Positions 9,255 through 18,114 of a DNA stretch of 64,000 nt are shown here, piece after piece. Both the position numbers and the translations under genes were made by a program. Origin of the DNA: Skermania piniformis (lineage in GTDB: Bacteria > Actinomycetota > Actinomycetes > Mycobacteriales > Mycobacteriaceae); assembly GCF_019285775.1 (NCBI RefSeq), contig NZ_CP079105.1, positions 3,294,603 to 3,358,602 on the forward strand, read 5' to 3'. The notes beneath the pieces are model-generated. The model was given only the letters and a program-made list of their open reading frames with translations. It was not told where the DNA came from and ran no database searches. Each line of letters starts with the position of its first letter. Position 1 is the stretch's first letter.

Positions 9255-9375
9255 CCGCCCCGGCCGGGCGATCACGATCGCTCGAACCGCCCGTAGGCGG
9301 CGATTCGACGGCCCCGGTAGCCGCGGGCCAGACTGGGCGGGTGCCAATCGCAGCAGCACCTGGGGAGTGCGTTCG

Positions 9376-9597
9376 ATGAGCCGGCCGACGATGATCGCGT
9401 TCGAGTCGCGCGCGATCCAGCGGATCGGTTACGACCCGATCGACTACGAGCTGTGGGTGGAGTGGGCCGGCGGCGACACCTACATCTATGCGCTGGTCCC
9501 GATGTCGGTCTATCTCGATCTGGTCGGCGCAAAGTCCAAGGGACGCTTCCTGCACGACGTGGTCAAGCCGCGATATCCGGTTCGCCGGGCCGAGTGA
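9376..9597 (+). CDS. KTSC domain protein
   Basis: This is a 73-residue protein made almost wholly of a KTSC domain, a small fold named for its link with lysyl-tRNA synthetase C-terminal-like sequences. Its role is unknown. The features are the N-terminal beta strands (AIQRIGYDPIDYELWVEW), the YIYALVPMSVYLDLV core and the SKGRFLHDVVKPRYPV end with the Ser-x-Gly-Arg-Phe motif. The ATG at 9376 is preferred because GGGGAG lies eight bases upstream; a GTG three codons earlier is possible. The gene lies 58 bases before the flavin oxidoreductase gene on the same strand and may be co-transcribed with it. Confidence 0.8.
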   Translation: MSRPTMIAFESRAIQRIGYDPIDYELWVEWAGGDTYIYALVPMSVYLDLVGAKSKGRFLHDVVKPRYPVRRAE

Positions 9598-9655
9598 ATC
9601 CCGACGTCGACGGCGCGCGGCCGCCGCCACGGACGAGCCGACTACCGTAGCGGGC

Positions 9656-11089
9656 ATGGGCGACGGCGCGGCATCCGACGAGTTCGACGTGATCGTGATC
9701 GGCGGCGGGCCGGCCGGTGAGAACGCCGCACAGTACGCGATCGCCGGCAGCGATCGGACCGCCGCACTGGTCGAGCGGGAACTCGTCGGCGGCGAATGCT
9801 CCTACTGGGCATGTATGCCGAGCAAGGCGTTGCTCACGCCCGTCCATTTTCTCGACCGAGCCCGCCACCTACGCGGGATCACCGGCACCGGAATCGATCT
9901 CGATGCCGTGCTGGCTCGGCGCGACGACTTCACCGCGCACCATGCCGACACCGGCCAGGTGGCCTGGGCCCAAAGCGTCGGCGTCGCGGTGATCCGGGGT
10001 GCCGGTGCGCTCGCCGGCGACCGCCGGGTCCGGGTCGGCGACCGGGAGCTGATCGCGCGCCAGGCGGTGGTGCTGGCGACCGGGAGCACCGCACTGATAC
10101 CGGATGTGCCGGGCCTGCGCGCCGCGTTGCCGTGGATCTCCCGGGACGTGACCAACCTGCGCGAACTGCCCCGCCGGGTGCTGATTCTGGGCGGCGGCGT
10201 GGTCGCCTGCGAGGCGGCGACCTGGCTCTCGGCATTCGGTGCCGCCGTCACCATGGTGGTCCGCGGCGACCGGTTGCTCGGCGGGATGGAACCGTTCGCC
10301 GGCGAGCGGGTCGCATCGGCGTTGGCCGAACGAGGTGTGGAGATCCGGTTCGGCGCCGGGCTCGACGCCGTCACCCGGACCTCGCCCGCGGCGACCGGCG
10401 CGGGCCGAATCCACGGTGGTCCGGTCACCGCGACCGTCGGTGGCACGGTGCTCGAGGCGGACGAGCTGGTGGTCGCGACCGGCCGCGCCCCGGCGACCGC
10501 CGGGCTGGGTCTGGCAACGGTCGGCCTCGACGACCGCGCGGTCGCCGTCGACGACCACCTGACCGCGATCGGCGTGGCCGGCTCCTGGCTGTACGCGGTC
10601 GGCGACGTGACCGGTCGAAACCTGCTCACCCACATGGGAAAGTACCAGGCACGGGTATGTGGCGACGTGATCGCGGCGCGGGCTCGGGGAGGGCCGCTGG
10701 ACGGGCCGCGGTACCGCGCCACCGCCGACCACGGCGCGGTACCCGCGGTGGTGTTCAGCGCACCGGAAGTGGCCACCGTCGGTCGCACCGAGCAGGCGGC
10801 GCGGACCGCGGGATTCACCGTGGTCGCGGTCGAACTGGATATCTCGGTCGCCGGTTCCGCACTGCTGCGCGACGACTACGCCGGGCACGCCAAGCTGGTC
10901 GTCGACCGTTCGACCGGGCGGTTGCTCGGCGCGACGTTCGTCGGTCCCGACGTGGGTGAGCTGCTGCAGGCGGCGACGGTCGCGGTCGTCGGCGAGATAC
11001 CGGTCGAGCAGCTGTGGCATGCGGTCCCGGCGTACCCGACGGTGAGCGAGGTGTGGTTGCGGTTGCTGGAAAAGCTGCGCGATCGCTGA
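9656..11089 (+). CDS. FAD/NAD(P)-dependent disulfide oxidoreductase family protein (dihydrolipoamide dehydrogenase-like)
   Basis: This is a 477-residue class I pyridine-nucleotide disulfide oxidoreductase-like flavoprotein. It has an FAD Rossmann motif (VIVIGGGPAGENAA, about 12-25), a redox pair in VGGECSYWACMPSKALL (CxxxxC), an NAD(P) Rossmann motif (VLILGGGVVACEAATWL), the second FAD motif (LYAVGDVTGRNLLTHMGKYQ) and a dimerisation domain. The family's C-terminal active-site HPT is replaced by YPT (PAYPTVSEVW), so the usual proton-relay His is missing, as in soluble transhydrogenase-type members. The substrate is therefore uncertain; it is not simply Lpd. The ATG at 9656 is chosen because the FAD fold begins ten residues later. 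It is convergent with the acyl-CoA dehydrogenase gene. Confidence 0.85.
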   Translation: MGDGAASDEFDVIVIGGGPAGENAAQYAIAGSDRTAALVERELVGGECSYWACMPSKALLTPVHFLDRARHLRGITGTGIDLDAVLARRDDFTAHHADTGQVAWAQSVGVAVIRGAGALAGDRRVRVGDRELIARQAVVLATGSTALIPDVPGLRAALPWISRDVTNLRELPRRVLILGGGVVACEAATWLSAFGAAVTMVVRGDRLLGGMEPFAGERVASALAERGVEIRFGAGLDAVTRTSPAATGAGRIHGGPVTATVGGTVLEADELVVATGRAPATAGLGLATVGLDDRAVAVDDHLTAIGVAGSWLYAVGDVTGRNLLTHMGKYQARVCGDVIAARARGGPLDGPRYRATADHGAVPAVVFSAPEVATVGRTEQAARTAGFTVVAVELDISVAGSALLRDDYAGHAKLVVDRSTGRLLGATFVGPDVGELLQAATVAVVGEIPVEQLWHAVPAYPTVSEVWLRLLEKLRDR

Positions 11090-11096
11090 GCCGAGC

Positions 11097-12749
11097 TCAG
11101 CTCGTTTCCGGAACTCGTTCCCGCAGAATCGCATCGACCGCGACACCGGTCGGCAATGTGCCGAACGCCAACCCGTGGTCGCCGGCCAATCGGGTCGCGC
11201 AGAACGCGTCCGCCACCGCAGCCGGACCATGTTGCACCAGTTGCGAACCCTGGAACACCAGCGCCATCAACTCGACCACCCGCCGCGCTCGGTACTGCGC
11301 ATCGTCGAGGTCGGCGAGTTCCTTGCCGAGCCGGGCGATCGCGTCGTCCAGCCGCGGGTCGGCCCCGCCCGCCCGGCCCACCTCGGCGAAGAACGCCGTC
11401 ACGGTACCGGGCTGACGCGCCATGGCGCGCAAGGCATCCAGTGCCGCGACGTTGCCCGACCCCTCCCAGATCGACATCAGCGGCGACTCCCGGAACAACC
11501 GCGGCATTCCCGAGTCCTCCACATAGCCGTTGCCGCCCAAGCACTCCAACGCTTCGGCGGCGTGCATCGGCGCCCGCTTGCACACCCAGTACTTGCTCAC
11601 CGCCAAGGCGATCCGGCGCAGCTCGGCCTCCGCCGCGTCCCCGGCGGCCGCACGATCGGTCGCGCCGGCCAGCCGCAGCATCACCGCGGTGGCTGCCTCG
11701 GACTCGATCACCAAGTCGGCCAGCACATTCTGCATCGCCGGCAGATCGATCACCTCCGCGCCGAACGCCCGGCGATGTCGCGCGTGGTGCACCGCCTGCA
11801 CCACGCCGTACCGCATCCCGGTCGCCGAGCCGATCACGCAGTCCAATCGGGTCATGTTGACCATCTCGACGATGGTCCGCACCCCGGCACCTTCGTCTCC
11901 GACCCGCCGGCCGAGGGCCCCCTCGTACTCGATCTCGGCCGAGGCGTTGGACTTGTTGCCCAGCTTGTTCTTCAACCGCTGCAACCGGATCGGGTTGCGC
12001 GAGCCGTCCGGCAACACCCGGGGCAGCAGGAAACAGGTCGGGCCGGCGCTGTTCGGCGTCCGGGCCAACGTGAGGAACAGGTCCGACATCGGCGCCGAGG
12101 TGAACCACTTGTGCCCGACGATGCAATACCACCCGTCCGGTTGCGGCGTCGCCGTCGTGGTGTTGGCCCGCACGTCGGAGCCACCCTGCTTCTCGGTCAT
12201 CGACATGCCGGCGATCAATCCGGCCTTGGTCGACGGCTCACGCAACCCGTAGTCGTATGTCGTCGCCGCCAGTAACGGCTCGTACCGGGCGGCCAGCTCG
12301 GGGTTGTGCCGCAGCGCCGGAATCACCGCATAGGTCATCGAGATCGGGCACATGTGACCCGCGTCGGCCATCCCCCAGACGTGGAACTTCGCCGCCCGCG
12401 CCACGTGTGCGCCGACCCGCCCCGAAACCCACGGTGCCGCATGCAGACCACTGCGGACCGCGACGTCCATCAGCGAGTGCCAGTGCGGATGGAACTCGAC
12501 CTCGTCGATCCGGTGTCCGAACCGGTCGTGGGTGTGCAGGACCGGCGGATACTCGTTCGCCAGCCGGCCCCACTCCTGGGCCTGCGCCCCACCCGCACGC
12601 CGGCCGATCGCGCGCAGGTCGGCCTCGGCCCAACCCGCCCCTTCCCGATGCAGGCCGGCCAGCAGGGCTGGGTAGCCGGCCGCGTCGAACGGCGCCAGCG
12701 GCGGAACCTGATTGTGCACCTCGTGGGTCGGCGTCCAGTTCGTCGGCAT
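11097..12749 (-). CDS. AidB-like acyl-CoA dehydrogenase
   Basis: This is a 550-residue flavoprotein of the acyl-CoA dehydrogenase superfamily, AidB branch. Length, the HEVHNQVPPL opening, the MSMTEKQGGSDVRANTT segment that binds FAD, and LKNKLGNKSNASAEIEYEGA fit AidB better than a standard 380-residue fatty acyl-CoA dehydrogenase. E. coli AidB belongs to the alkylation (Ada) response; many actinobacterial homologues have no proven role. The ATG at 12749 is only four bases after the stop codon of a TetR gene, so the pair is one operon, and the TetR is the likely regulator. The operator candidate is at 13365-13378. Confidence 0.88.
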   Translation of the reverse strand: MPTNWTPTHEVHNQVPPLAPFDAAGYPALLAGLHREGAGWAEADLRAIGRRAGGAQAQEWGRLANEYPPVLHTHDRFGHRIDEVEFHPHWHSLMDVAVRSGLHAAPWVSGRVGAHVARAAKFHVWGMADAGHMCPISMTYAVIPALRHNPELAARYEPLLAATTYDYGLREPSTKAGLIAGMSMTEKQGGSDVRANTTTATPQPDGWYCIVGHKWFTSAPMSDLFLTLARTPNSAGPTCFLLPRVLPDGSRNPIRLQRLKNKLGNKSNASAEIEYEGALGRRVGDEGAGVRTIVEMVNMTRLDCVIGSATGMRYGVVQAVHHARHRRAFGAEVIDLPAMQNVLADLVIESEAATAVMLRLAGATDRAAAGDAAEAELRRIALAVSKYWVCKRAPMHAAEALECLGGNGYVEDSGMPRLFRESPLMSIWEGSGNVAALDALRAMARQPGTVTAFFAEVGRAGGADPRLDDAIARLGKELADLDDAQYRARRVVELMALVFQGSQLVQHGPAAVADAFCATRLAGDHGLAFGTLPTGVAVDAILRERVPETS

Positions 12750-12753
12750 CTGA

Positions 12754-13356
12754 TCACTCCTGTTCTCGTGCGCCCAGGGCACGCAACGAAAATCCGACGA
12801 ACTCGGCCACCACCGCGGTCGCATCCAGTCCGTCGGCGAGCGGCCCGCCCAGCACCTCGGCGAGCCCGCCGACCAGCGCTGCCGCCGATGTTTGCGGGTC
12901 CTGCGGCGGTAGTAGCCCCTCGGCGAGGCCGGCGGCGATCGCGGTCGCGAAGGTTCGGGCGAACGCCTGCCGGAACACCAGCCGCTCGGCGTCGAGCGCG
13001 ACGTCGACCGGTTCGGTGAGCAGTGTGTAGGCGAGCCGAGGATTCTTCAGCGCGCGGCCGGCGAACGTCTCGATCGCGCCGCGCACCCGCTCCGCCGGTG
13101 TCCCGCTCGCGCCGGCTGCCGCCACCGCCTCGACCTCGCGCCCGGCGACCCGCCGGAAGATCGTGGTCACCAGCTCGGCCTTGCCGGCGAAGTGCCGATA
13201 GACGGTACCCACGGCGACGCCCGCGCCCGCGGCGACCTCCGCTATCGACAGGCCCCGGTAACCGTCCCGGGACAGCACCTCGATCGCGGCGCGCAGGATT
13301 TCCTCTTCTTGCGCGTCCAGGCGAGCTTGCACGGCCGGACTTCGGCGGTATGCCAC
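12754..13356 (-). CDS. TetR family transcriptional regulator of the AidB-like gene
   Basis: This 200-residue protein has an N-terminal helix-turn-helix (ILRAAIEVLSRDGYRGLSIAEVAAGAGVAVGTVYRHFAGKAELV, about 20-63) typical of TetR repressors, and a helical ligand-binding C-terminal domain. It starts at a GTG at 13356 with no Shine-Dalgarno sequence, so the transcript may be leaderless. It is first in a two-gene operon with the AidB-like dehydrogenase and is probably autoregulated through the inverted repeat eight bases upstream. Context suggests that it senses an acyl-CoA or fatty acid, which is inference. Confidence 0.9.
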   Translation of the reverse strand: MAYRRSPAVQARLDAQEEEILRAAIEVLSRDGYRGLSIAEVAAGAGVAVGTVYRHFAGKAELVTTIFRRVAGREVEAVAAAGASGTPAERVRGAIETFAGRALKNPRLAYTLLTEPVDVALDAERLVFRQAFARTFATAIAAGLAEGLLPPQDPQTSAAALVGGLAEVLGGPLADGLDATAVVAEFVGFSLRALGAREQE

Positions 13357-13364
13357 ACAAATAC

Positions 13365-13378
13365 TGAATCAGAGTTCA
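13365..13378. promoter_or_regulatory. Inverted repeat, likely operator of the adjacent TetR
   Basis: TGAATCAGAGTTCA has TGAA/TTCA arms around six bases. It lies 8-21 bases before the TetR start, overlapping where the promoter of a leaderless gene must be. Confidence 0.45.
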
Positions 13379-13422
13379 TTTCTTTGCGCAAGACGTCGTC
13401 CGCCGGACTACAGTCGGCGAAC

Positions 13423-13551
13423 ATGAGCGCGCCGCGAACGGGCGTCCGGGGGGCACGCAACGGCCCGGCGATCCGCAGCCCAGCGATCCGCAGCCGACCG
13501 GACAAACGTAACGCGGTCGACGACCCGACCGCCGTCGGCCGGCCGGAGTGA
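13423..13551 (+). CDS. Possible small ORF (42 codons) before the acyltransferase gene
   Basis: An ATG at 13423 opens a 42-residue Arg/Pro-rich frame whose TGA stop overlaps the GTG start of the next gene (GTGA). A TACAGT box lies about ten bases before the ATG, fitting a leaderless start. The product resembles nothing I know, and its middle is an imperfect repeat of CGATCCGCAGCC. It may be only a leader or a chance frame. Confidence 0.25.
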   Translation: MSAPRTGVRGARNGPAIRSPAIRSRPDKRNAVDDPTAVGRPE

Positions 13552-14786
13552 GCCGGCTCTCGGTCGTCGACGAGATCTTCCTGCGCAGCCACCGCGGGCT
13601 CGGCACGCCGATCGCAATGCAGGGGATCTGGCGGACCGCCGACCAGGTCGCGCCCGATCTGCTGGCCGAACTGCATTCCCGACTACGCGTGAGCGCGCTC
13701 GGGCGCCGGGTCGTGATACCCCGGGTACCGGGCGCCCGGCCCCGCTGGCAACCGAGCGTCCGGGCGTATCCACTGGACTATCGCCACACCGCCGTTTCGC
13801 CGGCCCGGGTCGCGGCTTGGGCCTGGTCGGTGGTGCCGGAGCTCGACCCCGAACACGGCCCGGGCTGGCACCTCGCCGCGGCACCGATCGCCGCCGGTGG
13901 CACCGCGGTCGCGCTGTCGGTATCCCATGTGCTTGCCGACGCCCGCGGGATGCTGCTGGCCGTAGCCGACGCGTTGACCGGCCGCACCCGGGCCGTCGCG
14001 GAACCGGTCGACTCCGACTGGGCCGACGCGGGCCGGCAGTATCGCATCGCGGTGGGCGGCACGATCGGGGCGTTGGTCCGCGGTGGGCGCCCGCCGGCGA
14101 CACCGGCGGTCGAACGACGGCCGGCCCCGGCCGATCCGATACCGCGAAGCGCGATCCTCGACATCCACCCGCCGGACTGGGCCGCCGCGGCCGCGAGCCG
14201 GGCTGTCAGCGGCAACAGCCTGTTCGTCGCCGTGGCAGCAAACATCTTGTGGGGCAGCGGCTTCGACAACGATGTCATCGACGTCGCACTACCGGTCGAC
14301 GAGCGGCGAGCCGGCGCCACCGACGTGGCGAACCAGCTGCGGATGGCGACCACGGCGCTGCGCCGCGGCGCTGCGCCGACCGCCGTCCAGGATGCCTGTC
14401 GCGTCGGCTACGCGCGTCCGGCCGGCCCCCCGAACGGATTTCCGGCCGAGCTGCTCGGCGTGCTCCCCCGACGACTCGCCTATCGGCTGTCCGCCGGTGC
14501 CGGCGAACGCGACCTGCTGTGCTCGGACATCGGCCGATTACCGAACGAGTTGGCCACGCTGGGCCGCCATCGCGCCGACGCGGTCGCGGCGCGGGCCGTG
14601 CACCCGCGGCTGCCCGCCGCACGCTTTCCACGCACCCGACTGTCGGCGTACCTGTGCCGCGGGCCGCAGGCGCACACCCTGGCGCTGGTCTCACTGGACC
14701 CGGATCGGGTGGTATCCGACGACGCGCTGACCGCTCTGGCCCGGACCGAACTGGCGGCGTTGGGTGTGGAGACACACCCCTGGTAG
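13548..14786 (+). CDS. Condensation/WS-DGAT-fold acyltransferase-like protein
   Basis: This 412-residue protein belongs to the CoA-dependent acyltransferase (condensation) fold shared by wax ester synthases and Pap proteins. Features seen are an opening RLSVVDEIFLRSHRGLG like the SPxDxxFL start of WS/DGAT enzymes, and an active-site-type HxxxDxxG (SHVLADARG, about residues 124-132). A DLLCSDIGRLP segment sits where the DFG-like structural motif normally lies. It is shorter than typical WS/DGAT (about 460), and the exact acyl donor and acceptor cannot be told. The start is the GTG at 13548. It diverges from the tetR-aidB-like operon and precedes a carboxylesterase, so the area may handle acyl esters. 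Confidence 0.65.
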   Translation: MSRLSVVDEIFLRSHRGLGTPIAMQGIWRTADQVAPDLLAELHSRLRVSALGRRVVIPRVPGARPRWQPSVRAYPLDYRHTAVSPARVAAWAWSVVPELDPEHGPGWHLAAAPIAAGGTAVALSVSHVLADARGMLLAVADALTGRTRAVAEPVDSDWADAGRQYRIAVGGTIGALVRGGRPPATPAVERRPAPADPIPRSAILDIHPPDWAAAAASRAVSGNSLFVAVAANILWGSGFDNDVIDVALPVDERRAGATDVANQLRMATTALRRGAAPTAVQDACRVGYARPAGPPNGFPAELLGVLPRRLAYRLSAGAGERDLLCSDIGRLPNELATLGRHRADAVAARAVHPRLPAARFPRTRLSAYLCRGPQAHTLALVSLDPDRVVSDDALTALARTELAALGVETHPW

Positions 14787-14807
14787 GGACTCGTACTCCG
14801 TAAACGT

Positions 14808-14819
14808 TAACCGCGGTTA
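14808..14819. promoter_or_regulatory. Perfect 12-base palindrome before the carboxylesterase gene
   Basis: TAACCGCGGTTA is its own reverse complement and ends ten bases before the esterase ATG. Its position over the promoter or start site suggests an operator. No dedicated regulator gene is adjacent. Confidence 0.45.
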
Positions 14820-14829
14820 CCATTCGGTC

Positions 14830-16350
14830 ATGAAGATTCATACCGCCGACGGAGTGGTCCGCGGGATCGCCGGCCGACACGTCGATCGGTGGTTGGGCAT
14901 TCCCTTCGCCGCTCCACCGGTCGGCGAGCTACGGCTGCGGGCGCCACAGCCGGTGACCCCGTGGGTCGGCGTCCGCGACGCCCTGGCCTTCGGTGCCGCC
15001 GCGATCCAACCCCGGTTCGGCACGATGACCGGGGTTCGCCGGCACCAACCGATGAGCGAGAACTGCCTCACGCTCAACGTCACCGCTCCGGCCGGCCCGG
15101 CCGGCTCGCCGCGGCCGGTCATGGTGTTCATCCACGGCGGCGGTTACCTGATCGGCACCACCGCGCTGGGCCTCTATTCCGGCTCGCGGCTCGCCGCCCG
15201 GGGCGACGTGATCTATGTGTCGCTGAACTACCGACTCGGCCCGCTCGGCTATATCGACTTCGGCCGATACGGGACCGCGGACCGGCGGTTCGACAACAAC
15301 CTGGGTCTACGCGACCAGGTCGCCGCCCTCGAATGGGTGCAACGCAACATCGCCGCCTTCGGTGGCGACCCCGACAACGTCACCATCTTCGGTGAGTCGG
15401 CCGGCGCCGCCGCGGTATGCGCACTGCTGGCCACGCCGGCCGCGAAAGGACTGTTCCATCGGGTGATCGCGGAGAGCGCGCCGGCGGACTGGGTGGTCGA
15501 CCCGGCGACCGCGGACCGCTATGCCCACGACACGCTCGTCGAGCTCGGGGTAGACCCCGGCGACCACGCCGCCGCCACCGACGCGCTCGGCAAAGTCGAC
15601 GCGCACGAACTGCGCCGGGCCAGCGCGCGGGTGGCCCGGGCGCAGATGCGGGAACGCCCGGGCCTGCCGGACACCGCGCCGGTGGTCGACGGCGAATATC
15701 TGCCGCAGTCCCCGACAGCTGCGATGCGGGACGGCAACGCGCATCGGGTGCCGCTGATCATCGGGACCAACCGGAACGAAGCGACTCTCTTCTCCCGGTT
15801 CGACGAGGGCCTGCCCACCGATCAGGCGCGGCTGACCAAGCTGTTCGCCGGCGCCGATCCTCGGGTGGTGGCTCAGCTGAACGGCGTGTACGGCAGCTAC
15901 ACCGACGGCCGCCGATCGATCCGGCTCGGCGGTGACTACGCGTTCTGGCGGCCCACGATCGACGCCTGCGAGGGGCACAGCAGCTACGCGCCGACCTACA
16001 ACTATCGATACGATTTTGCCCCACCGGTACTGAACCGATCCGGGTTCGGCGCCACGCACGCGTGGGAGATGTTCGCGGTCTTCGGCTACGGCGACACCGC
16101 AGCCGGGCGAGTGCTCACCGCAGGTGGCCGGCGCACCATGCGAGCGCTGATCGGCCAGGTCCAGGGGCAATGGTTGAGCTTCGCCCGCACCGGCGCGCCG
16201 CAGCCGTCGTGGCCGGCCTACACCGCCGATCGGCGGGCGACCCTGGTGTTCGACAAGCACACCCGGGTGGTGGACGACATCGACCAGCAGCGCCGACTCG
16301 CCTGGGCGGCGTACCGGGACGCGTCTGCCGAGCCGGGGACCGCTGCCTGA
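14830..16350 (+). CDS. Type-B carboxylesterase
   Basis: This is a 506-residue alpha/beta hydrolase of the carboxylesterase/acetylcholinesterase (type B) family that hydrolyses carboxylic esters. It has the oxyanion region FIHGGGYLIG (about 101-110), the nucleophile elbow GESAGAAAV with catalytic Ser, and the SxxWxxxxN-like SEN (MSENCLTLNV) signature near residue 77. The acidic residue lies in GTNRNEATLF, and the catalytic His is in the FGATHAWEMFAVFG region near residue 410. No signal peptide is visible, so it is probably cytoplasmic. The ATG at 14830 fits the family start (HTADGVVRG). A perfect palindrome sits just upstream. It is convergent with fpg. Confidence 0.9.
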   Translation: MKIHTADGVVRGIAGRHVDRWLGIPFAAPPVGELRLRAPQPVTPWVGVRDALAFGAAAIQPRFGTMTGVRRHQPMSENCLTLNVTAPAGPAGSPRPVMVFIHGGGYLIGTTALGLYSGSRLAARGDVIYVSLNYRLGPLGYIDFGRYGTADRRFDNNLGLRDQVAALEWVQRNIAAFGGDPDNVTIFGESAGAAAVCALLATPAAKGLFHRVIAESAPADWVVDPATADRYAHDTLVELGVDPGDHAAATDALGKVDAHELRRASARVARAQMRERPGLPDTAPVVDGEYLPQSPTAAMRDGNAHRVPLIIGTNRNEATLFSRFDEGLPTDQARLTKLFAGADPRVVAQLNGVYGSYTDGRRSIRLGGDYAFWRPTIDACEGHSSYAPTYNYRYDFAPPVLNRSGFGATHAWEMFAVFGYGDTAAGRVLTAGGRRTMRALIGQVQGQWLSFARTGAPQPSWPAYTADRRATLVFDKHTRVVDDIDQQRRLAWAAYRDASAEPGTAA

Positions 16351-16369
16351 TCGACGGTGCCGGCCCGAG

Positions 16370-17236
16370 CTACTTCAGCAGCCGGGACATCCGCCGATCC
16401 GCCAACGGCTTGCCGCCGGTCTGACACGTCGGGCAGTACTGGAACGAACGATCCACGTAGGCCACCTCGCGAACGGTGTCACCGCAGACCGGGCACGGTA
16501 AGCCGGTGCGGGCGTGCACCTGCATCCCGGACCGCTTCTCACCTTTCAACCGGGCCGCGTCCTGACCGACCGAGCGCTGCACCGCATCGGTCAGCTCGGC
16601 GCGCATCGCGGCGTAGAGCCGGGCGATCTCGTCGTCGGTCAGTTTGGCGGTGGTGGCGAACGGGGACAACTTCGCCCGATGCAGGATCTCGTCGGAGTAG
16701 GCGTTGCCGACGCCGGCGATCAGAACCTGGTCGACCAGGGCGTTCTTGATCCGCTGCGACGTCCCGCGCAACAGGGCAGCGAACTGCGGCTCGTCCACCG
16801 TGAGCGCGTCCGGGCCCAGTTTCTCGATTCCCGGCACGGATTGCGGGTCCTCGGTCACCCAGACGGCGAGCCGCTTCTTGGTCCCGGCCTCGGTGAGATC
16901 GATCGCCGGCGTCGCACCGTCCGGGGTGAAGAAGTGAATCCGCAATGCCAGCGGTCCCTTGCCCGGCTTCGGCGGCGCGCCGCTCGGGTTGTCGATCCAG
17001 CGCAGCCAGCCGCCCCGAGACAGGTGGGTGATCAGCCACAGCCCGGCGCAGTTCAACCCCAGATGTTTGCCCCACCGACCGGCACCGGTCACGTCCCGGC
17101 CCTGCAGCGCGGTCACCGGCGGGTCGAACGTCTTCAGTACGCTCAGCGCCACCACGTCCACCCGGCCGACCACCGCACCGGTCGCGTTCGCCCGCAGGAA
17201 CTGTGCGAGCGCTTCGACTTCGGGCAGTTCGGGCAC
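16370..17236 (-). CDS. Fpg/Nei family DNA glycosylase/AP lyase
   Basis: This enzyme excises oxidised bases and nicks abasic sites. The 288-residue protein begins MPELPEVEAL, giving the catalytic N-terminal Pro and Glu. It has the helix-two-turn-helix segment (LVDQVLIAGVGNAYSDEILHRAKLSP) and a C-terminal zinc finger with CPVC and CPTC pairs. The sequence between the domains differs from classical MutM, so this is the Fpg2/Nei-like actinobacterial branch, consistent with Rv0944 near pgi in M. tuberculosis; unlike the truncated M. tuberculosis copy this one is complete. It lies ten bases downstream of cobF on the same strand and may share its transcript. Confidence 0.92.
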   Translation of the reverse strand: MPELPEVEALAQFLRANATGAVVGRVDVVALSVLKTFDPPVTALQGRDVTGAGRWGKHLGLNCAGLWLITHLSRGGWLRWIDNPSGAPPKPGKGPLALRIHFFTPDGATPAIDLTEAGTKKRLAVWVTEDPQSVPGIEKLGPDALTVDEPQFAALLRGTSQRIKNALVDQVLIAGVGNAYSDEILHRAKLSPFATTAKLTDDEIARLYAAMRAELTDAVQRSVGQDAARLKGEKRSGMQVHARTGLPCPVCGDTVREVAYVDRSFQYCPTCQTGGKPLADRRMSRLLK

Positions 17237-17246
17237 GCCGTCGAGG

Positions 17247-17996
17247 CTACCCGCGGGGTCGGCCCAGGGGGCGCCGCAGCAGGTAGGTGTCCATGATCCA
17301 ACCCTTCCGGGCCCGCAGCTCGGACCGAACGTCGCGGATGCGCTCGGCCACCTCGGCGACCCGCCCGGCGATCAGCGTCTCGTCCGGCATGCCGAGATAG
17401 GCCCCCCACCAGACCTGGCTGTCCGGCGGTAGCGCGGCGAAATCCGGATCGGCGTCGAGCATGACCACCGCGTCGTGGGTCAACCCGTCCTCGCGCAGCC
17501 GCCGCCCGGTGGTCAGCTGCACCGGCTCGCCGACCCGGTTGAGCACGATCCGGTGCCGGGCCGCCAGCGCCGCAACGCTGGTGACGCCCGGAATCACCTG
17601 GTAATCGAAACGCGTCCCGCCCGCCAGCACCCGCTCGACGATCCGCAGCGTGCTGTCGTAGAGCGCCGGGTCACCCCAGACCAGGATCGCCCCCGTTCCG
17701 GCCGTCCGGGCGAACTCGACGGCCAATGCGGTCGCCCGCCGGTCGTGCCAGTCGTCGACGGTCTGCACATAGTCGGTCGGGGTCCGCTCGCGCGGCGGGT
17801 CGGGCACCTCGACCACCCGATAGGGCCCGGTGACGTGTTCGGTCAGGATCCGCGCGCGTAGCTCGGCGAGTTCCCGCTTCTGCGCGCCCTTGTCCACCAC
17901 GAAGAACACGTCCACGGCGTTCATCGCCTTGATCGCCTGCACCGTCACCTGGTCCGGATCGCCGGCACCGATCCCGATCACGTAGAGCTTCTGCAC
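17247..17996 (-). CDS. cobF: Precorrin-6A synthase (deacetylating)
   Basis: CobF methylates C-1 of precorrin-5 and releases acetate in aerobic cobalamin synthesis, using S-adenosylmethionine. The 249-residue protein has the tetrapyrrole methylase start ([22 protein letters not shown], about 4-25), the [10 protein letters not shown] loop and the [15 protein letters not shown] segment, with length typical of CobF. It begins at a GTG at 17996. No other cobalamin genes lie nearby, which is common for cobF. It diverges from thyA across 118 bases and is followed by the Fpg/Nei gene. Confidence 0.92.
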   Translation of the reverse strand: MQKLYVIGIGAGDPDQVTVQAIKAMNAVDVFFVVDKGAQKRELAELRARILTEHVTGPYRVVEVPDPPRERTPTDYVQTVDDWHDRRATALAVEFARTAGTGAILVWGDPALYDSTLRIVERVLAGGTRFDYQVIPGVTSVAALAARHRIVLNRVGEPVQLTTGRRLREDGLTHDAVVMLDADPDFAALPPDSQVWWGAYLGMPDETLIAGRVAEVAERIRDVRSELRARKGWIMDTYLLRRPLGRPRG

Positions 17997-18114
17997 AGTG
18001 CAGGATTCTGCTCGCTCACCGGGCAGAATCGCGCACGGCCTGCTGCCGGGTCCCCAGCCCGTCCTGCGCCGCCATCAGTCGGTTCACCTCGAGTTCCGGC
18101 CGTACACTACGCGC

